Below, in pieces: positions 8,762 through 18,484 of a DNA stretch of 64,000 nucleotides (positions are counted from its first letter, which is position 1; each line of letters opens with the position of its first letter). This DNA comes from Corynebacterium sp. HS2168-gen11 (GTDB lineage: Bacteria > Actinomycetota > Actinomycetes > Mycobacteriales > Mycobacteriaceae), in the NCBI RefSeq assembly GCF_024834075.1, contig NZ_JANUXR010000002.1, positions 1 to 64,000 of the forward strand, written 5' to 3'. Position numbers and translations under genes: made by a program. The notes beneath the pieces were generated by a model, which was not told where the DNA came from, made no database searches, and saw nothing but the letters and a program-made list of their open reading frames with translations.

Positions 8762-9415
8762 GTGATATCGCGGCATGAATTTCGCACTGTTGAGTCGCAT
8801 CTTTTGATTGACGCTCCGATTCTGGCAGTGCGTCGCGATACAGTTGTGATGCCGGGTGATACTACCGCAGTTCGCGAAGTGGTGGAACATTTCGGAGCGG
8901 TTGCAGTAGTCGCCTTTGATGGTGAAAATATTGCATTGGTGCAACAATATCGACACGCCAGTGGGCGTAGATTATGGGAACTTCCCGCAGGTCTGCTTGA
9001 TTATGCCAATGAACCTGAGCTGGAGACAGCACAGCGTGAATTATTCGAAGAAGCTGGTTTATATGCTGATCACTGGGCTGTCATTTGCGATCTTGTCACC
9101 AGTCCTGGCTTTTGCGACGAAGCAGTGCGCGTGTTCTTAGCAACAGATATCCGTGTTGGCACCCGTCCCGAGGCGAGTGAAGAAGAAGCAGATATGGTGT
9201 TGCAATGGGTGCCATTATCGCAAGCTGTTGAAATGGTGCTTGCTGGTGAAATTGTCAATGGCATTGCAGTTGCCGGTATTTTAGGTGCCTGGCAGGTCGT
9301 CGAGAAAAAGATGACCCCAAGAGATCCACAAGCGGCATTTTCGATTCGGCCAACCGCTTTAGCCAAGCGTCGTCAAGCAGCTGGTTTGTGCCATGATATG
9401 AAACAGCGATCCTAA
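8762..9415 (+). CDS. NUDIX hydrolase, probable ADP-ribose pyrophosphatase
   Basis: 217 aa from GTG 8762, preceded by AAAGGA at 8747-8752. An upstream in-frame ATG (8687) would overlap steB by 59 nt and has no ribosome site. The NUDIX box is present as [20 protein letters not shown], continuing EAGL, with the metal-binding REL-FEE core. Family members at this place (Rv1700) split ADP-ribose into AMP and ribose 5-phosphate. Cytoplasmic. It precedes xerD by 13 nt, so the two are probably in one transcript. Confidence 0.85.
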   Translation: MISRHEFRTVESHLLIDAPILAVRRDTVVMPGDTTAVREVVEHFGAVAVVAFDGENIALVQQYRHASGRRLWELPAGLLDYANEPELETAQRELFEEAGLYADHWAVICDLVTSPGFCDEAVRVFLATDIRVGTRPEASEEEADMVLQWVPLSQAVEMVLAGEIVNGIAVAGILGAWQVVEKKMTPRDPQAAFSIRPTALAKRRQAAGLCHDMKQRS

Positions 9416-9428
9416 TTGTGAGCTGCAG

Positions 9429-10349
9429 ATGAGCATAGATCCGGGCAGTCTTGCGCAACAATGGTTAACGCACTTAATTGTAGAAAAGGGTATTAGTCAA
9501 AATACGATCTCAAATTATCGGCGGGATATTCAGCGGTATCTGAGCTGGTTAGATGCTGCTGGATATGATGATCTCGAAAAATTGCATACGACCGATATTG
9601 AAGCATATGTGCTCGATTTACGGCAAGGTAGCAGCCGCCGTGCGCCACTTGCGGCATCTTCGGCAGCACGTGCGTTAATTGTGGTGCGTGGCTTGCATAA
9701 ATTTGGGTTTGTCGAAGGGATATTATCTGACGACGTCGCAGCAGCAGTAGCACCACCTGCACAGGGACGTCATCTGCCAGATACTTTGACAATTAGTGAG
9801 GTCACGCAGCTCATTGAGGCAATTCCAACTGGTGAGTATGCTACAGCAACGGATCTTCGCGATCGCGCCTTGTTAGAGTTGTTGTACAGCACCGGTGCTC
9901 GTATTAGCGAAATTACGGCATTATTGCTTGACGACGTGCTGGAAACGCCTGGCATGCTCAAAATTACCGGTAAAGGCAATAAGCAGCGGCTGGTGCCAGT
10001 AGGATCATTAGCATTGCAAGCAATTGAAGCCTATATTGTGCGCGGACGCAGTAGTTTTTCAAAAGGGCGCAGCCATGCGTTGTTTTTAAATAAACGCGGA
10101 GGTTCGTTATCGCGACAAAGTGCCTGGGCAATTTTAAAACAAGCTGCTATGGGAGCTGGTATTACAAAGGAAATCTCACCGCATACGCTGCGGCATAGTT
10201 TTGCAACGCATATGTTAGAAGGTGGGGCAGATGTTCGTGTTGTCCAAGAGCTATTAGGTCATGCATCAGTGACCACAACACAGATTTATACCCATGTCAC
10301 TGCTGATAATTTGCGCAGTGTATGGTTGCATTCGCATCCGCGTGCCTAA
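9429..10349 (+). CDS. xerD: Site-specific tyrosine recombinase XerD
   Basis: 306 aa. An N-terminal SAM-like domain (about 1-95) is followed by the catalytic domain. Catalytic residues visible are Arg in STGARISEI, Lys in [19 protein letters not shown] (His, Arg), [13 protein letters not shown] (His) and the Tyr nucleophile near residue 289. XerD works with XerC at dif to resolve chromosome dimers. The same gene order with parA-scpA-scpB occurs across actinobacteria. Confidence 0.93.
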   Translation: MSIDPGSLAQQWLTHLIVEKGISQNTISNYRRDIQRYLSWLDAAGYDDLEKLHTTDIEAYVLDLRQGSSRRAPLAASSAARALIVVRGLHKFGFVEGILSDDVAAAVAPPAQGRHLPDTLTISEVTQLIEAIPTGEYATATDLRDRALLELLYSTGARISEITALLLDDVLETPGMLKITGKGNKQRLVPVGSLALQAIEAYIVRGRSSFSKGRSHALFLNKRGGSLSRQSAWAILKQAAMGAGITKEISPHTLRHSFATHMLEGGADVRVVQELLGHASVTTTQIYTHVTADNLRSVWLHSHPRA

Positions 10350-10442
10350 GAAATATCTCGGTGTGATAGTCGGGGAGAAACCTCAAGTTGAACTTTACTG
10401 TAGCTAAGTTCGATGTGATACGCGTAAAATATCAAGAGTGTA

Positions 10443-10471
10443 ATTTATCTTCTGTGAAGATAAATGTTTTT
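10443..10471 (+). terminator. rho-independent terminator after xerD
   Basis: A perfect 10-bp AT-rich stem ATTTATCTTC/GAAGATAAAT with a 3-nt loop is followed by GTTTTT. It lies about 95 nt after the xerD stop. Confidence 0.7.
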
Positions 10472-10560
10472 GCTGAACAACCATAGCCGAAAAGGTTATG
10501 ACCAGTGTTATTGGATGAATGCGCGCAAGCGAACCCGAGGGAAGCAGAAAGAGAAGTCGT

Positions 10561-11433
10561 ATGGCGGATCAAGAACTATTTGATACTTCTGAGATCAAAG
10601 TTGGTTTAACTGGGCGTCCGCTACGGCAATTCCCAGAGCCAGCGCCGTTGACGAAGCACGGGCCAGCAAAAATTATTTCGATGTGTAATCAAAAAGGCGG
10701 CGTAGGGAAAACTACCTCGACGATTAATTTAGGGGCATGTTTAGCTGAAGCTGGCCGTCGCGTCCTATTAGTTGATTTAGACCCACAAGGTGCGCTGTCT
10801 GCTGGTTTAGGCATTCCGCACGAAGATTTAGATATTACCATTTATAACCTGTTGGTCGATCACCACATCTCGATTCACTCAGCGCTGCATAAAACTGCTG
10901 TGCCAGGATTGGACTTAGTGCCGGCAAATATTGACCTTTCAGCAGCTGAAATCCAGTTGGTCAATGAAGTCGGTAGGGAGCAAACTCTTGCTCGAGCTTT
11001 GCGTCCAGTGATGAAAGATTATGATTACATCATTTTGGATTGTCAGCCTTCACTTGGATTACTAACCGTTAATGCCTTGGCGTGTTCGCATGGAGTGATC
11101 ATTCCAATGGAATGTGAGTACTTCTCGTTACGTGGCTTGGCTTTGCTGACTGATACGGTGGAAAAAGTTCGCGATCGTTTGAATTTTAATCTCGATATTG
11201 TCGGTATTTTGGTCACCATGTTTGATCGTCGTACGTCGCATGCGCGAGAGGTTATGTCGCGCGTTGTCGAAGTTTTTGGCAAGCAGGTCTTTGATACTGT
11301 GATTACCCGTACCGTGCGATTCCCGGAAACTTCAGTGGCCGGTGAACCAATTATTACCTGGGCGCCTTCATCTGCTGGCGCGCAGCAATACCGTGATTTA
11401 GCGCGTGAAGTTATTGAGCGTACCGCAAACTAA
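10561..11433 (+). CDS. ParA/Soj-family ATPase linked to ScpAB
   Basis: 290 aa from ATG 10561 (AGAGAAG at 10550-10556). An in-frame ATG at 10519 would add 14 Ser/Arg-rich residues with no ribosome site. The deviant Walker A KGGVGKT is at 45-51, then VDLDPQGALSAGLG and Walker B DYIILDCQPSLG. This is the ParA-like protein coded beside scpA, not the origin-proximal parAB pair, and there is no parB here. It probably acts with condensin in chromosome organisation. Its stop TAA touches the scpA ATG. Confidence 0.88.
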   Translation: MADQELFDTSEIKVGLTGRPLRQFPEPAPLTKHGPAKIISMCNQKGGVGKTTSTINLGACLAEAGRRVLLVDLDPQGALSAGLGIPHEDLDITIYNLLVDHHISIHSALHKTAVPGLDLVPANIDLSAAEIQLVNEVGREQTLARALRPVMKDYDYIILDCQPSLGLLTVNALACSHGVIIPMECEYFSLRGLALLTDTVEKVRDRLNFNLDIVGILVTMFDRRTSHAREVMSRVVEVFGKQVFDTVITRTVRFPETSVAGEPIITWAPSSAGAQQYRDLAREVIERTAN

Positions 11434-12258
11434 ATGGCTCGTCGTCGCATACCGGTAGCTGATAATCAGCCAGAGATCACCGGCTTTCGAATTGTGTTGC
11501 ACAATTTCGAAGGCCCGTTTGATCTGCTGTTGCATTTGATTGGTTCGAAAAAACTTGATGTGACAGAAGTTGCATTAGCGCAAGTCACTGATGATTTTGT
11601 TGCGTATACGAAACAGCTGGGCGAATTTTCCGCACTCGATGAAGTCACGGAGTTTTTAGTGGTTGCTGCAACCTTGTTAGAGCTGAAAGCCGCACGATTG
11701 CTCCCACGCGATGATGATCAGTTGCAGGAAGACTGGGAACTGCTCGAAACTCAGGATCTTCTGTTCGCTCGTTTGTTGCAATACAAAGCGTATAAAGATG
11801 TTGCGGATCTGTTTGCAACTTGGCAGCGTCAAGCACAACGTGGTTATCCGCGAGCAGTAAGCCTGGAACCACAATTTGCCAAGCTTTTGCCTCCAGTAAC
11901 CCTCGGACATGACGTACATAGCTTTGCTGAACTTGCGGCCGGAGTATTTCGCCCACAGCCACCACCAACAGTGGCAACTTCGCATGTTCACCAAGTAGTT
12001 GTGTCCGTACCAGAACAAGCCGGTAAAATTCTGACGACCTTGGAGCTACTTGGGGCACATACCTGGATTGATTTTGTGCGGTTGACTAAAGATTGTACTG
12101 AATCAATGCACGTGATCGGTAGATTTTTAGCGTTGTTGGAATTATATAAAGCCAAAGCAATTGCCCTGGAACAAACGGAATCTTTAGGTGAGCTAAAAAT
12201 TGCCTGGACCGGGTTAAGCGTTGATCCGCATGTGGTTGCTGCGAGTACTTGGGAATAG
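11434..12258 (+). CDS. scpA: Segregation and condensation protein A (kleisin)
   Basis: 274 aa. The ScpA N-terminal signature FEGPFDLLLHLIGSKKLDV lies at about residues 25-43, with an acidic middle and a C-terminal winged-helix part. It bridges the Smc heads and binds ScpB. It starts at the base after the parA stop, so translation is coupled. The scpB gene follows only after an unusual 264-nt gap. Confidence 0.92.
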   Translation: MARRRIPVADNQPEITGFRIVLHNFEGPFDLLLHLIGSKKLDVTEVALAQVTDDFVAYTKQLGEFSALDEVTEFLVVAATLLELKAARLLPRDDDQLQEDWELLETQDLLFARLLQYKAYKDVADLFATWQRQAQRGYPRAVSLEPQFAKLLPPVTLGHDVHSFAELAAGVFRPQPPPTVATSHVHQVVVSVPEQAGKILTTLELLGAHTWIDFVRLTKDCTESMHVIGRFLALLELYKAKAIALEQTESLGELKIAWTGLSVDPHVVAASTWE

Positions 12259-12522
12259 TTATTGACGGTAGTGAAAACGATCGAGATAAACTTTACGGTG
12301 CAGCGCTGAGTAGATGATTATTGTCGATTCTGGACTTGCAACTAGCGTCGATCAAACACCAGAGTGTTGGACAACTTGGCAGAGATGCAGTTGTACCAGC
12401 ACCCGAAACTTTCTGTTTGGTAAAAGGCTGGTACATATCAGCGATGGTTGGGTGAAAAGATCAGCGCTTCGATAATCTGCTGCTTTTGAATACGCGTGTA
12501 TCAACGAAAAGGAACATATAGG
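12259..12522. other. 264-bp gap between scpA and scpB
   Basis: No gene found. It contains the inverted repeat TGTACCAGC (12392-12400) / GCTGGTACA (12427-12435) with a 26-nt loop, which could fold in RNA. There is no T-run, so it is not a clear terminator. The ribosome site of scpB (AAAAGGA, 12507-12513) is at its end. Confidence 0.5.
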
Positions 12523-13074
12523 ATGCAAGAAATTTCCCAACTTCGATCTGAGCTGGAATCGATTTTGTTAGTTGTTGATACACCAGTGACAGTGGAGCAG
12601 TTCGCTCGCGTGCTTGAAGCAGATTCAGCAACGATTACAACCACATTGCATCTGATCCAGCAAGAGTTTCATGATCGTGGTTCTGGAATGCGTTTACGGA
12701 TGATCGATGGTGGTTGGCGGTTATACACTGCCACGGAAAATGCTGCTGTGGTGGAACGATTTCTACTCGATGGTAGCCAGTCGAAACTTTCCAAAGCAGC
12801 GCTAGAAACGCTGGCGATTATTGCGTATCGGCAACCTGCGACTCGCGCGCAAGTTGCCGCAGTGCGTGGCGTGAATGTTGATGGTGTGATGCGAACGTTG
12901 AAAATGCGTGGGCTTATTCGCGAAGTCGAAAATGGATCGGATAATGGAGCGCATCGATATGAAACCACACATTTATTTTTAGAATTATTAGGGATTGATT
13001 CTTTAGATGCTTTGCCAGATTTAGCGCCGCTGCTGCCAGATTTTGACGCGATTGATGAGTTTGATATTACGTAA
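12523..13074 (+). CDS. scpB: Segregation and condensation protein B
   Basis: 183 aa from ATG 12523, which follows AAAAGGA with 9-nt spacing. A GTG nine codons upstream lacks a ribosome site. Two winged-helix domains are seen: residues 1-90, then SKAALETLAIIAYRQPATRA and the ScpB hallmark RGVNVDGVMRTLKMRGLI. The C-terminus is acidic (PDFDAIDEFDIT). It dimerises and binds ScpA in the Smc-ScpAB condensin. Confidence 0.93.
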   Translation: MQEISQLRSELESILLVVDTPVTVEQFARVLEADSATITTTLHLIQQEFHDRGSGMRLRMIDGGWRLYTATENAAVVERFLLDGSQSKLSKAALETLAIIAYRQPATRAQVAAVRGVNVDGVMRTLKMRGLIREVENGSDNGAHRYETTHLFLELLGIDSLDALPDLAPLLPDFDAIDEFDIT

Positions 13075-13169
13075 TCTGCAGGTAGTGATACGAAAAGTGT
13101 TGAATCCGAAGTGCGTCAGGGCAGTAGCAACGTATAGTATGTGCAGTTTGGCACACGAGCTATTCGCAT

Positions 13170-13206
13170 TTGAGAGAAGCTTCGGCTAGAGTAGATTTTT
13201 TATAAT
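13170..13206 (+). promoter_or_regulatory. candidate promoter for rluB-cmk-der
   Basis: TATAAT (13201-13206) lies 24 nt before the rluB ATG. An alternative pair is TTGAGA (13170-13175) with TAGATT (13192-13197) at 16-nt spacing. The choice between them is not resolved by sequence. Confidence 0.35.
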
Positions 13207-13230
13207 CGCATATTTTGTAAGGACGTTTCA

Positions 13231-14214
13231 ATGTCTAGAACCGCTCGCCGCGACGGCACACCGGAACATAATCGCCAATCCACTAAGCGTGGAGGCGCAC
13301 AACGCCCACAACGTGGGAATAATGGTCGAACTGATAACAAACAATCATCGCGCCAATCACAACGTGGCCCACAAGCAGGCCAACAACCACGGAAACAACG
13401 AGCTTCAGAATTTCTTGTGTCACAAGCACGTCCAGCACGTCGTCAGCATGTGGCACCTCGTGTGGAAGCTGAAGTTGGCGGTGAAAACATCCGCTTGCAG
13501 AAAGTATTGGCAAAAGCCGGTGTAGCTTCACGTCGACATGCTGAAATTCTTATTGACCAAGGTCGCGTGGAAGTCAATGGCAAGATTGTCATGGTCCAAG
13601 GACAGCGTGTGAATCCAAATAGGGATATTGTGCGCGTCGATGGCGTTCGCGTGAATGTTAATGAAAACTTGCAGTACTTCGTGTTGAATAAGCCACGTGG
13701 CCTGCATTCGACAATGCATGATGATCTCGGCCGACCTTGTGTGGGCGATATCATTTCGGAACGCATTGCCTCTGGACAGCGCTTGTTCCACGTCGGTCGT
13801 CTAGATGCTGACACCGAAGGTTTGTTGTTACTGACCAATGATGGGGAATTGGCGAATCGCCTGATGCATCCAAAGCATGAAGTTTCCAAAACTTATCTGG
13901 CAACCGTACTCGGTGAAGCGAACCGCTCGCTGGTGCGTCAGTTATGCGATGGCATTGAGCTTGACGACGGTCCTGCAAAGGCCGATTTCGTACAAATCGT
14001 GGACGTGTATCAAGGTAAGTCCTTAATTCGCCTCGAACTACACGAAGGCCGTAAGCATATTGTGCGTCGTATGTTAAAAGCCGCAGGATATCCTGTGCAA
14101 GCATTGGTACGTACGAAGTTGCACACTGTGCAGCTCGGTGAACAAACGCCTGGTACGATTCGTGCACTCAATGAAATGGAATTGGCAAGCCTGTATAAGG
14201 CGGTGGGAATGTAA
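13231..14214 (+). CDS. rluB: 23S rRNA pseudouridine synthase, RsuA/RluB family
   Basis: 327 aa. Residues 1-85 are a basic Gln/Arg/Asn-rich extension, likely disordered. An S4 domain follows (RLQKVLAKAGVASRRHAE, about 92-150). The catalytic domain carries the conserved Asp in HVGRLDADTEGLLLLTNDG. The family converts uridine of 23S helix 89 to pseudouridine. TAAGGA precedes the ATG. The stop overlaps the cmk start (TAATG). Confidence 0.9.
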   Translation: MSRTARRDGTPEHNRQSTKRGGAQRPQRGNNGRTDNKQSSRQSQRGPQAGQQPRKQRASEFLVSQARPARRQHVAPRVEAEVGGENIRLQKVLAKAGVASRRHAEILIDQGRVEVNGKIVMVQGQRVNPNRDIVRVDGVRVNVNENLQYFVLNKPRGLHSTMHDDLGRPCVGDIISERIASGQRLFHVGRLDADTEGLLLLTNDGELANRLMHPKHEVSKTYLATVLGEANRSLVRQLCDGIELDDGPAKADFVQIVDVYQGKSLIRLELHEGRKHIVRRMLKAAGYPVQALVRTKLHTVQLGEQTPGTIRALNEMELASLYKAVGM

Positions 14215-14933
14215 TGGGGCACGCGTTTGCAAATACTGCCAATCAAGGGTTGATCGTAGCTGTTGATGGGCCATCTGGAGCAGGAAAATCGACAGTTTGC
14301 CGTGCCGTCGCTGAACATTTTTATGCACGCTACCTCGATACTGGTGCAATGTATCGAGTTGCAACGTTATTCGCATTACAACATGGTGTGGATGTTACTG
14401 ATGCGCAAGCAGTGGCAATGATTACTGATGATCTTCCATTAGTCATCAATGATGATCCACGTTCAACTGCTGTGATGCTTGCTGGTGTTGACGTATCCCA
14501 AGAGATTCGTGGCGCTGCTGTGACACAACACGTATCCGCGGTTTCTGCGGTGATGCAGGTACGACAGAACCTTGTTGCGCTGCAACAACGTTTGGCACAA
14601 CAAGCGCATCGCTGTGTCATTGATGGTCGCGATATTGGGACCACAGTACTTCCAGATGCACCAGTGAAGATCTTTTTAACGGCATCACCAGAAGTTCGTG
14701 CACAGCGTCGTTTTGAGCAAGATCAACAAGCTGGACGAACGAGTGATTATGAGACCATTTTGGCTGATATCATTCGTCGTGATGAGCTTGATTCTTCTCG
14801 AGAAATTAGCCCATTGCGTCCAGCCGCAGACGCTATTATTCTTGATTCCTCCGACCTGAGCCGTGAACAGGTCATTTCCACCATGATTTCGCTGGTAGAA
14901 CAATCTGGCACAGCCAAGGAGCTACACCTATGA
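14214..14933 (+). CDS. cmk: Cytidylate kinase
   Basis: 239 aa. P-loop GPSGAGKST at about 19-27, then YLDTGAMYR (CMP binding) and [19 protein letters not shown] typical of CMP kinases. A lid [14 protein letters not shown] follows. It phosphorylates CMP and dCMP. It overlaps rluB by 1 nt and der by 4 nt (ATGA). rluB-cmk-der is a conserved actinobacterial operon. Confidence 0.95.
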   Translation: MGHAFANTANQGLIVAVDGPSGAGKSTVCRAVAEHFYARYLDTGAMYRVATLFALQHGVDVTDAQAVAMITDDLPLVINDDPRSTAVMLAGVDVSQEIRGAAVTQHVSAVSAVMQVRQNLVALQQRLAQQAHRCVIDGRDIGTTVLPDAPVKIFLTASPEVRAQRRFEQDQQAGRTSDYETILADIIRRDELDSSREISPLRPAADAIILDSSDLSREQVISTMISLVEQSGTAKELHL

Positions 14934-16576
14934 CCGATAAACACAACACTTTTGAAAATGACGAACAAGAAACAGTGTTTGTCTATCACACCACTGGCGG
15001 AGAAATCCCAGCTGAACAAGCTTTTATTGAAGAAGAAGTAGCTGTTGCCGGAGCTGGATATGCTGCAGCTGATTTTGATGCAGAAGAATTCGACTTCGAA
15101 TTCGATGATGATTCTGATGATGACAACACGGTCTTTTTTGCTGATGGCGAGTTTGATGAAACAGGCTTTGCTGATCCTGATTTTGGTGAGGGCTATTCTG
15201 AAGATGATTGGGAAGAAATCGAACGAGCCTTTGGCTTCGAGCGTCCAACGCACACTGAAGAAGCCCTGTGCACCGTTGCCATCGTGGGACGTCCGAATGT
15301 TGGTAAATCCACATTAGTCAATCGTTTTATCGGTCGACGCGAAGCAGTTGTAGAAGATTTCCCAGGTGTCACGCGTGACCGAATTTCCTATATCGCGGAT
15401 TGGGGCGGACAGCGCTTCTGGGTACAAGACACCGGTGGTTGGGATCCAAACCAAAAAGGTATTCATGGCGCAATTGCACGTCAAGCTGAAACCGCAATGG
15501 AAACAGCCGACGTTATTGTGATGGTTGTTGATACCAAAGTTGGTATTACGGAAACTGATTCCGTAATGGCTAAGAAATTGCAGCGCTCTGAAGTGCCTGT
15601 AATTTTGGTGGCAAATAAGTTTGATTCGGACAATATGTATGCCGATCTTGCAGAGTTTTATGCACTTGGTTTGGGTGATCCTTGGCCTGTATCTGCTCAG
15701 CATGGTCGTGGTGGTGCAGACGTTCTGGAAAAGATTTTAGAGCTGTTCCCAGAAGAACCTCGTCATTCTTCTATTACTGAAGGGCCACGTCGTGTAGCCC
15801 TCGTCGGCAAGCCAAATGTTGGCAAATCTTCATTGCTCAATAAGATTACTGGCCAAGAACGTTCAGTGGTCGATAATGTTGCAGGTACCACGGTGGATCC
15901 GGTTGACTCTTTAGTACAACTGGAAAATCATTTGTGGAAATTCATTGATACCGCTGGTCTGCGCAAGAAAGTGAAGAACGCTTCAGGACATGAGTATTAT
16001 GCATCTCTGCGTACTCGTGGTGCAATTGATGCGGCTGAATTGTGCGTATTTATGATCGATAGCTCGCAGCCAGTTTCAGAACAAGATCAACGTGTGTTGA
16101 ACATGATTTTGGATGCTGGCAAAGCATTAGTGCTGGTGTTTAATAAGTGGGATCTCATGGATGAAGATCGTCGTTGGGAACTTGATCGTGAAATTGATCA
16201 GCAACTTCGACATATTCCGTGGGTCAAACGCATTAATATTTCTGCAGCCACGGGTCGTTCGTTACAGCGTCTTGAGCCATACATGTTAGAAGCTCTGGAA
16301 AGCTGGGATAAACGTGTCACCACTGGCCAGTTGAATAACTGGCTGCGTGCAGTGATCGCACAAAATCCACCACCGATGAAAGGTGGTCGTGTTCCACGCG
16401 TGCTGTTCGCAACGCAAGCTTCTACACGTCCTCCGGTTATCGTGTTGTTCACCACTGGTTTCTTAGATGCGGGTTATCGTCGTTATTTGGAGCGTAAGTT
16501 CCGTGAAGCATTCGGATTTGAAGGCAGCCCAGTGCGTATTGCGGTACGTGTGCGTGAACGTCGCGGTCGTAAATAA
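14930..16576 (+). CDS. der: GTPase Der (EngA), ribosome assembly
   Basis: 548 aa, longer than the usual 440-490 because of an acidic N-terminal extension of about 115 residues (for example [12 protein letters not shown]). Two tandem GTPase domains have G1 VGRPNVGKS near 119 and VGKPNVGKS near 292, with NKFD and NKWD as G4 motifs. The C-terminal KH-like domain ends in basic RERRGRK. It acts in late 50S subunit assembly. The first G-domain keeps all motifs, so the extension is an addition and not a misplaced start. The ATGA overlap fixes the start. Confidence 0.94.
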   Translation: MTDKHNTFENDEQETVFVYHTTGGEIPAEQAFIEEEVAVAGAGYAAADFDAEEFDFEFDDDSDDDNTVFFADGEFDETGFADPDFGEGYSEDDWEEIERAFGFERPTHTEEALCTVAIVGRPNVGKSTLVNRFIGRREAVVEDFPGVTRDRISYIADWGGQRFWVQDTGGWDPNQKGIHGAIARQAETAMETADVIVMVVDTKVGITETDSVMAKKLQRSEVPVILVANKFDSDNMYADLAEFYALGLGDPWPVSAQHGRGGADVLEKILELFPEEPRHSSITEGPRRVALVGKPNVGKSSLLNKITGQERSVVDNVAGTTVDPVDSLVQLENHLWKFIDTAGLRKKVKNASGHEYYASLRTRGAIDAAELCVFMIDSSQPVSEQDQRVLNMILDAGKALVLVFNKWDLMDEDRRWELDREIDQQLRHIPWVKRINISAATGRSLQRLEPYMLEALESWDKRVTTGQLNNWLRAVIAQNPPPMKGGRVPRVLFATQASTRPPVIVLFTTGFLDAGYRRYLERKFREAFGFEGSPVRIAVRVRERRGRK

Positions 16577-16886
16577 CGCAAATCTTGGAGCACTCACAAT
16601 TTACTTGTGAGAACAATCCAGGTACACAGCTATACAAGTACAGAGCTATGACATGGTAGATGTTGTGGCTCTGTTTGCATATTAAGTAGGTGTTAGTACA
16701 TTCGGCACGCTAGTACCGCTCTATGACAATGTCTGGTGCGCACGATACTTGCCAGTAAAAGCACGTCGTGCAGACAGTACGTCGATGTGTACCTTGGCAA
16801 TGGCGACGCGTTCGGCAGCGTCAATGGGGCAGCGACCATCTGGCAGTCACGGCAGCTTACGTGTGAAACATAATTTCTTAATCTGC
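16577..16886. other. 310-bp gap after der
   Basis: A short hairpin CTCACAA/TTGTGAG (16593-16611) lies just after der but has no T-run. On the minus strand 16846-16721 is an open 41-codon stretch ending in TAG, without a start codon or ribosome site, whose composition looks protein-like. No intact gene is supported. Confidence 0.45.
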
Positions 16887-17723
16887 CTATTTAGCGGCGT
16901 AAAATGCATCCACACGATACGGCAGGGACACAGGAGAGTGCGCAGTGAGTCCAAGATGCTCATATAAATACCAGTCCAGATTCTTTGTCAGACGTTGACG
17001 GGACTGTTCATTTGCCCGCAACCAATAGGATCGTGTGTGCGCAAGACGATGAAGATCCTGAGCGACTAATGCTTGCGACCACGTGTCGCGAATTGTTGTA
17101 TGGATCATCCAAGGCTTGGCAATTGGTGGAACGAAATCTGGTTTCAGTGTGTCACCTGAATGCATAATACGACTTAACCGATGCACCCATGGAATGCTGA
17201 CGTCTAAGGTATTCCACACCAGTAGAAATTGTGCATCTGCAGTAGAAATGCGAGCAAGTTCTGCGCTTGCAGCTAAAGGGTCAACCCAATGCCAGCTTTG
17301 AGCACACGTAAGAGTTTCAAACTGACACTGCGTAAGTCCAGTGTGTTCTGCGGTTGCTTGTAACGTGTGAACTTTTGGTAGTTGTGTGCGCAAAATATTG
17401 AGCATATCCATGCTCGGATCCAGCGCAGTGATCTGCGTGAATTTTTCGGATGCGCACAGTGCTGCTGTAAGTTTGCCAGTGCCTGCACCAATATCAATTG
17501 CAGTATTGGTGGCGCTTAACGTATCGACGACAAAATCTGGATATCCAGGGCGTATATCTTGATAGGTATCAGCCCCTTGAGTAAATGCTTGCGCAGTATT
17601 GGTGCGATGGACAGCGGAATGAAATTTAGGTTGATCGCGTCCAGAAACTGCAGGGATCTTTGTAGTGGTATCAGCGTAAATGTCGATGTGAGCAAAAGAA
17701 TCTGCGGAAGGATTATTGGACAT
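16887..17723 (-). CDS. Class I SAM-dependent methyltransferase
   Basis: 278 aa. The SAM motif is TAIDIGAGTGKLTAAL (about 93-108), followed by ALDPSMDMLNILR (acidic loop) and SWHWVDP. This pattern is typical of the Methyltransf_11 group of small-molecule methyltransferases. The N-terminal 35 residues are polar and possibly disordered. No partner gene points to a substrate. It is transcribed against der and is monocistronic. Confidence 0.75.
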   Translation of the reverse strand: MSNNPSADSFAHIDIYADTTTKIPAVSGRDQPKFHSAVHRTNTAQAFTQGADTYQDIRPGYPDFVVDTLSATNTAIDIGAGTGKLTAALCASEKFTQITALDPSMDMLNILRTQLPKVHTLQATAEHTGLTQCQFETLTCAQSWHWVDPLAASAELARISTADAQFLLVWNTLDVSIPWVHRLSRIMHSGDTLKPDFVPPIAKPWMIHTTIRDTWSQALVAQDLHRLAHTRSYWLRANEQSRQRLTKNLDWYLYEHLGLTAHSPVSLPYRVDAFYAAK

Positions 17724-17830
17724 AGTGAGTATGAGTGTAATCGACGCATGCAGACACTGAATATTTCTAAGATATTGAGAGTTGAATAAATATCGCTGAA
17801 CTTGTGAGATGTCGCCGAAAATACAATTAT

Positions 17831-17862
17831 TTGTCAGCTGTACTTATAAATTCTGCTATACT
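17831..17862 (+). promoter_or_regulatory. promoter of the 57-codon antitoxin-like gene
   Basis: An extended -10 TGCTATACT (17854-17862) lies 41 nt before the ATG. TTGTCA at 17831-17836 is a possible -35 with a long 20-nt spacer, which an extended -10 can tolerate. Confidence 0.5.
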
Positions 17863-17903
17863 GAAACAATCATACAAAAGTAATACACGAAAGGTTTGTA
17901 TAA

Positions 17904-18077
17904 ATGTCTTTATTTGATAAAGCAAAAGATCTGCTCAGCTCCGATAAGGTGGAAGAGCTTTCCGATTCCGCTCTCGACAAGGCTGCTGATTTGGCAAAAG
18001 GTACGCTTGGCGAAGAACATGCAGATAAAATCGATGCTGTTCGTGACACCATCGATGAAAAGCTCGGTAATGAGTAA
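17904..18077 (+). CDS. Rv0909/MT0933-type antitoxin-family small protein
   Basis: 57 aa, MSLFDKAKDLLSSDKVEELS at the start and ending DEKLGNE. It is rich in Lys, Asp, Glu and Ala and predicted fully helical. The pattern FDKAKDLL...ADKID fits the actinobacterial MT0933 antitoxin family. AAAGG at 17890-17894 gives good spacing. It has its own promoter and a strong terminator directly after the stop. No toxin gene adjoins it, so either it works with a distant partner or the family has another role in corynebacteria. Confidence 0.7.
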   Translation: MSLFDKAKDLLSSDKVEELSDSALDKAADLAKGTLGEEHADKIDAVRDTIDEKLGNE

Positions 18078-18099
18078 TACCTCTGCTTACGCATAATAA

Positions 18100-18139
18100 A
18101 ATACTCGTGGTCGGATAATACGACCACGAGTATTTTTTT
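18100..18139 (+). terminator. terminator of the small antitoxin-like gene
   Basis: A 14-bp stem AATACTCGTGGTCG/CGACCACGAGTATT is followed by TTTTTT, starting 22 nt after the stop. Confidence 0.9.
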
Positions 18140-18484
18140 ATCTTGTCTTACAATCCTTACAACGGTGGTCGAGTGCGCATGACGCTTCTTTCAACTTCGC
18201 CTGTAGCACTCTTAGGGTACCGTTGATCTTCTCAATCAAATATGGTGATCGCAGCGTAATGGTACCCATTCGGTTTTGATATATTTCTTGTCCTGCATGA
18301 CGACTGGGCATGTCGATTCAGCCACACGAAAAGTTTTTGCTGCGTTGTCGTATTGTTCGATTTGAAAAACTTTTAGAATTGAGACTATCGACTTGCACCC
18401 TGACTGTACAGGAGATACACAAGTGAGCATCGTGCGAGAAACCTCTGATGCATAGATTCTTTGAAAGATTTGGAGTACGCGACT
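18140..18484. other. 345-bp region upstream of glpD
   Basis: No gene and no clear CRP-type (GlxR) palindrome were found. It presumably holds the glpD promoter. GGAG at 18472-18475 is the glpD ribosome site. Confidence 0.5.

Noticed and set aside
10561..13074. Origin-type parABS partition locus
   Set aside because: parA stands with scpA/scpB and xerD, without parB or a parS (TGTTTCACGTGAAACA-like) site, so it is the condensin-linked ParA homologue.
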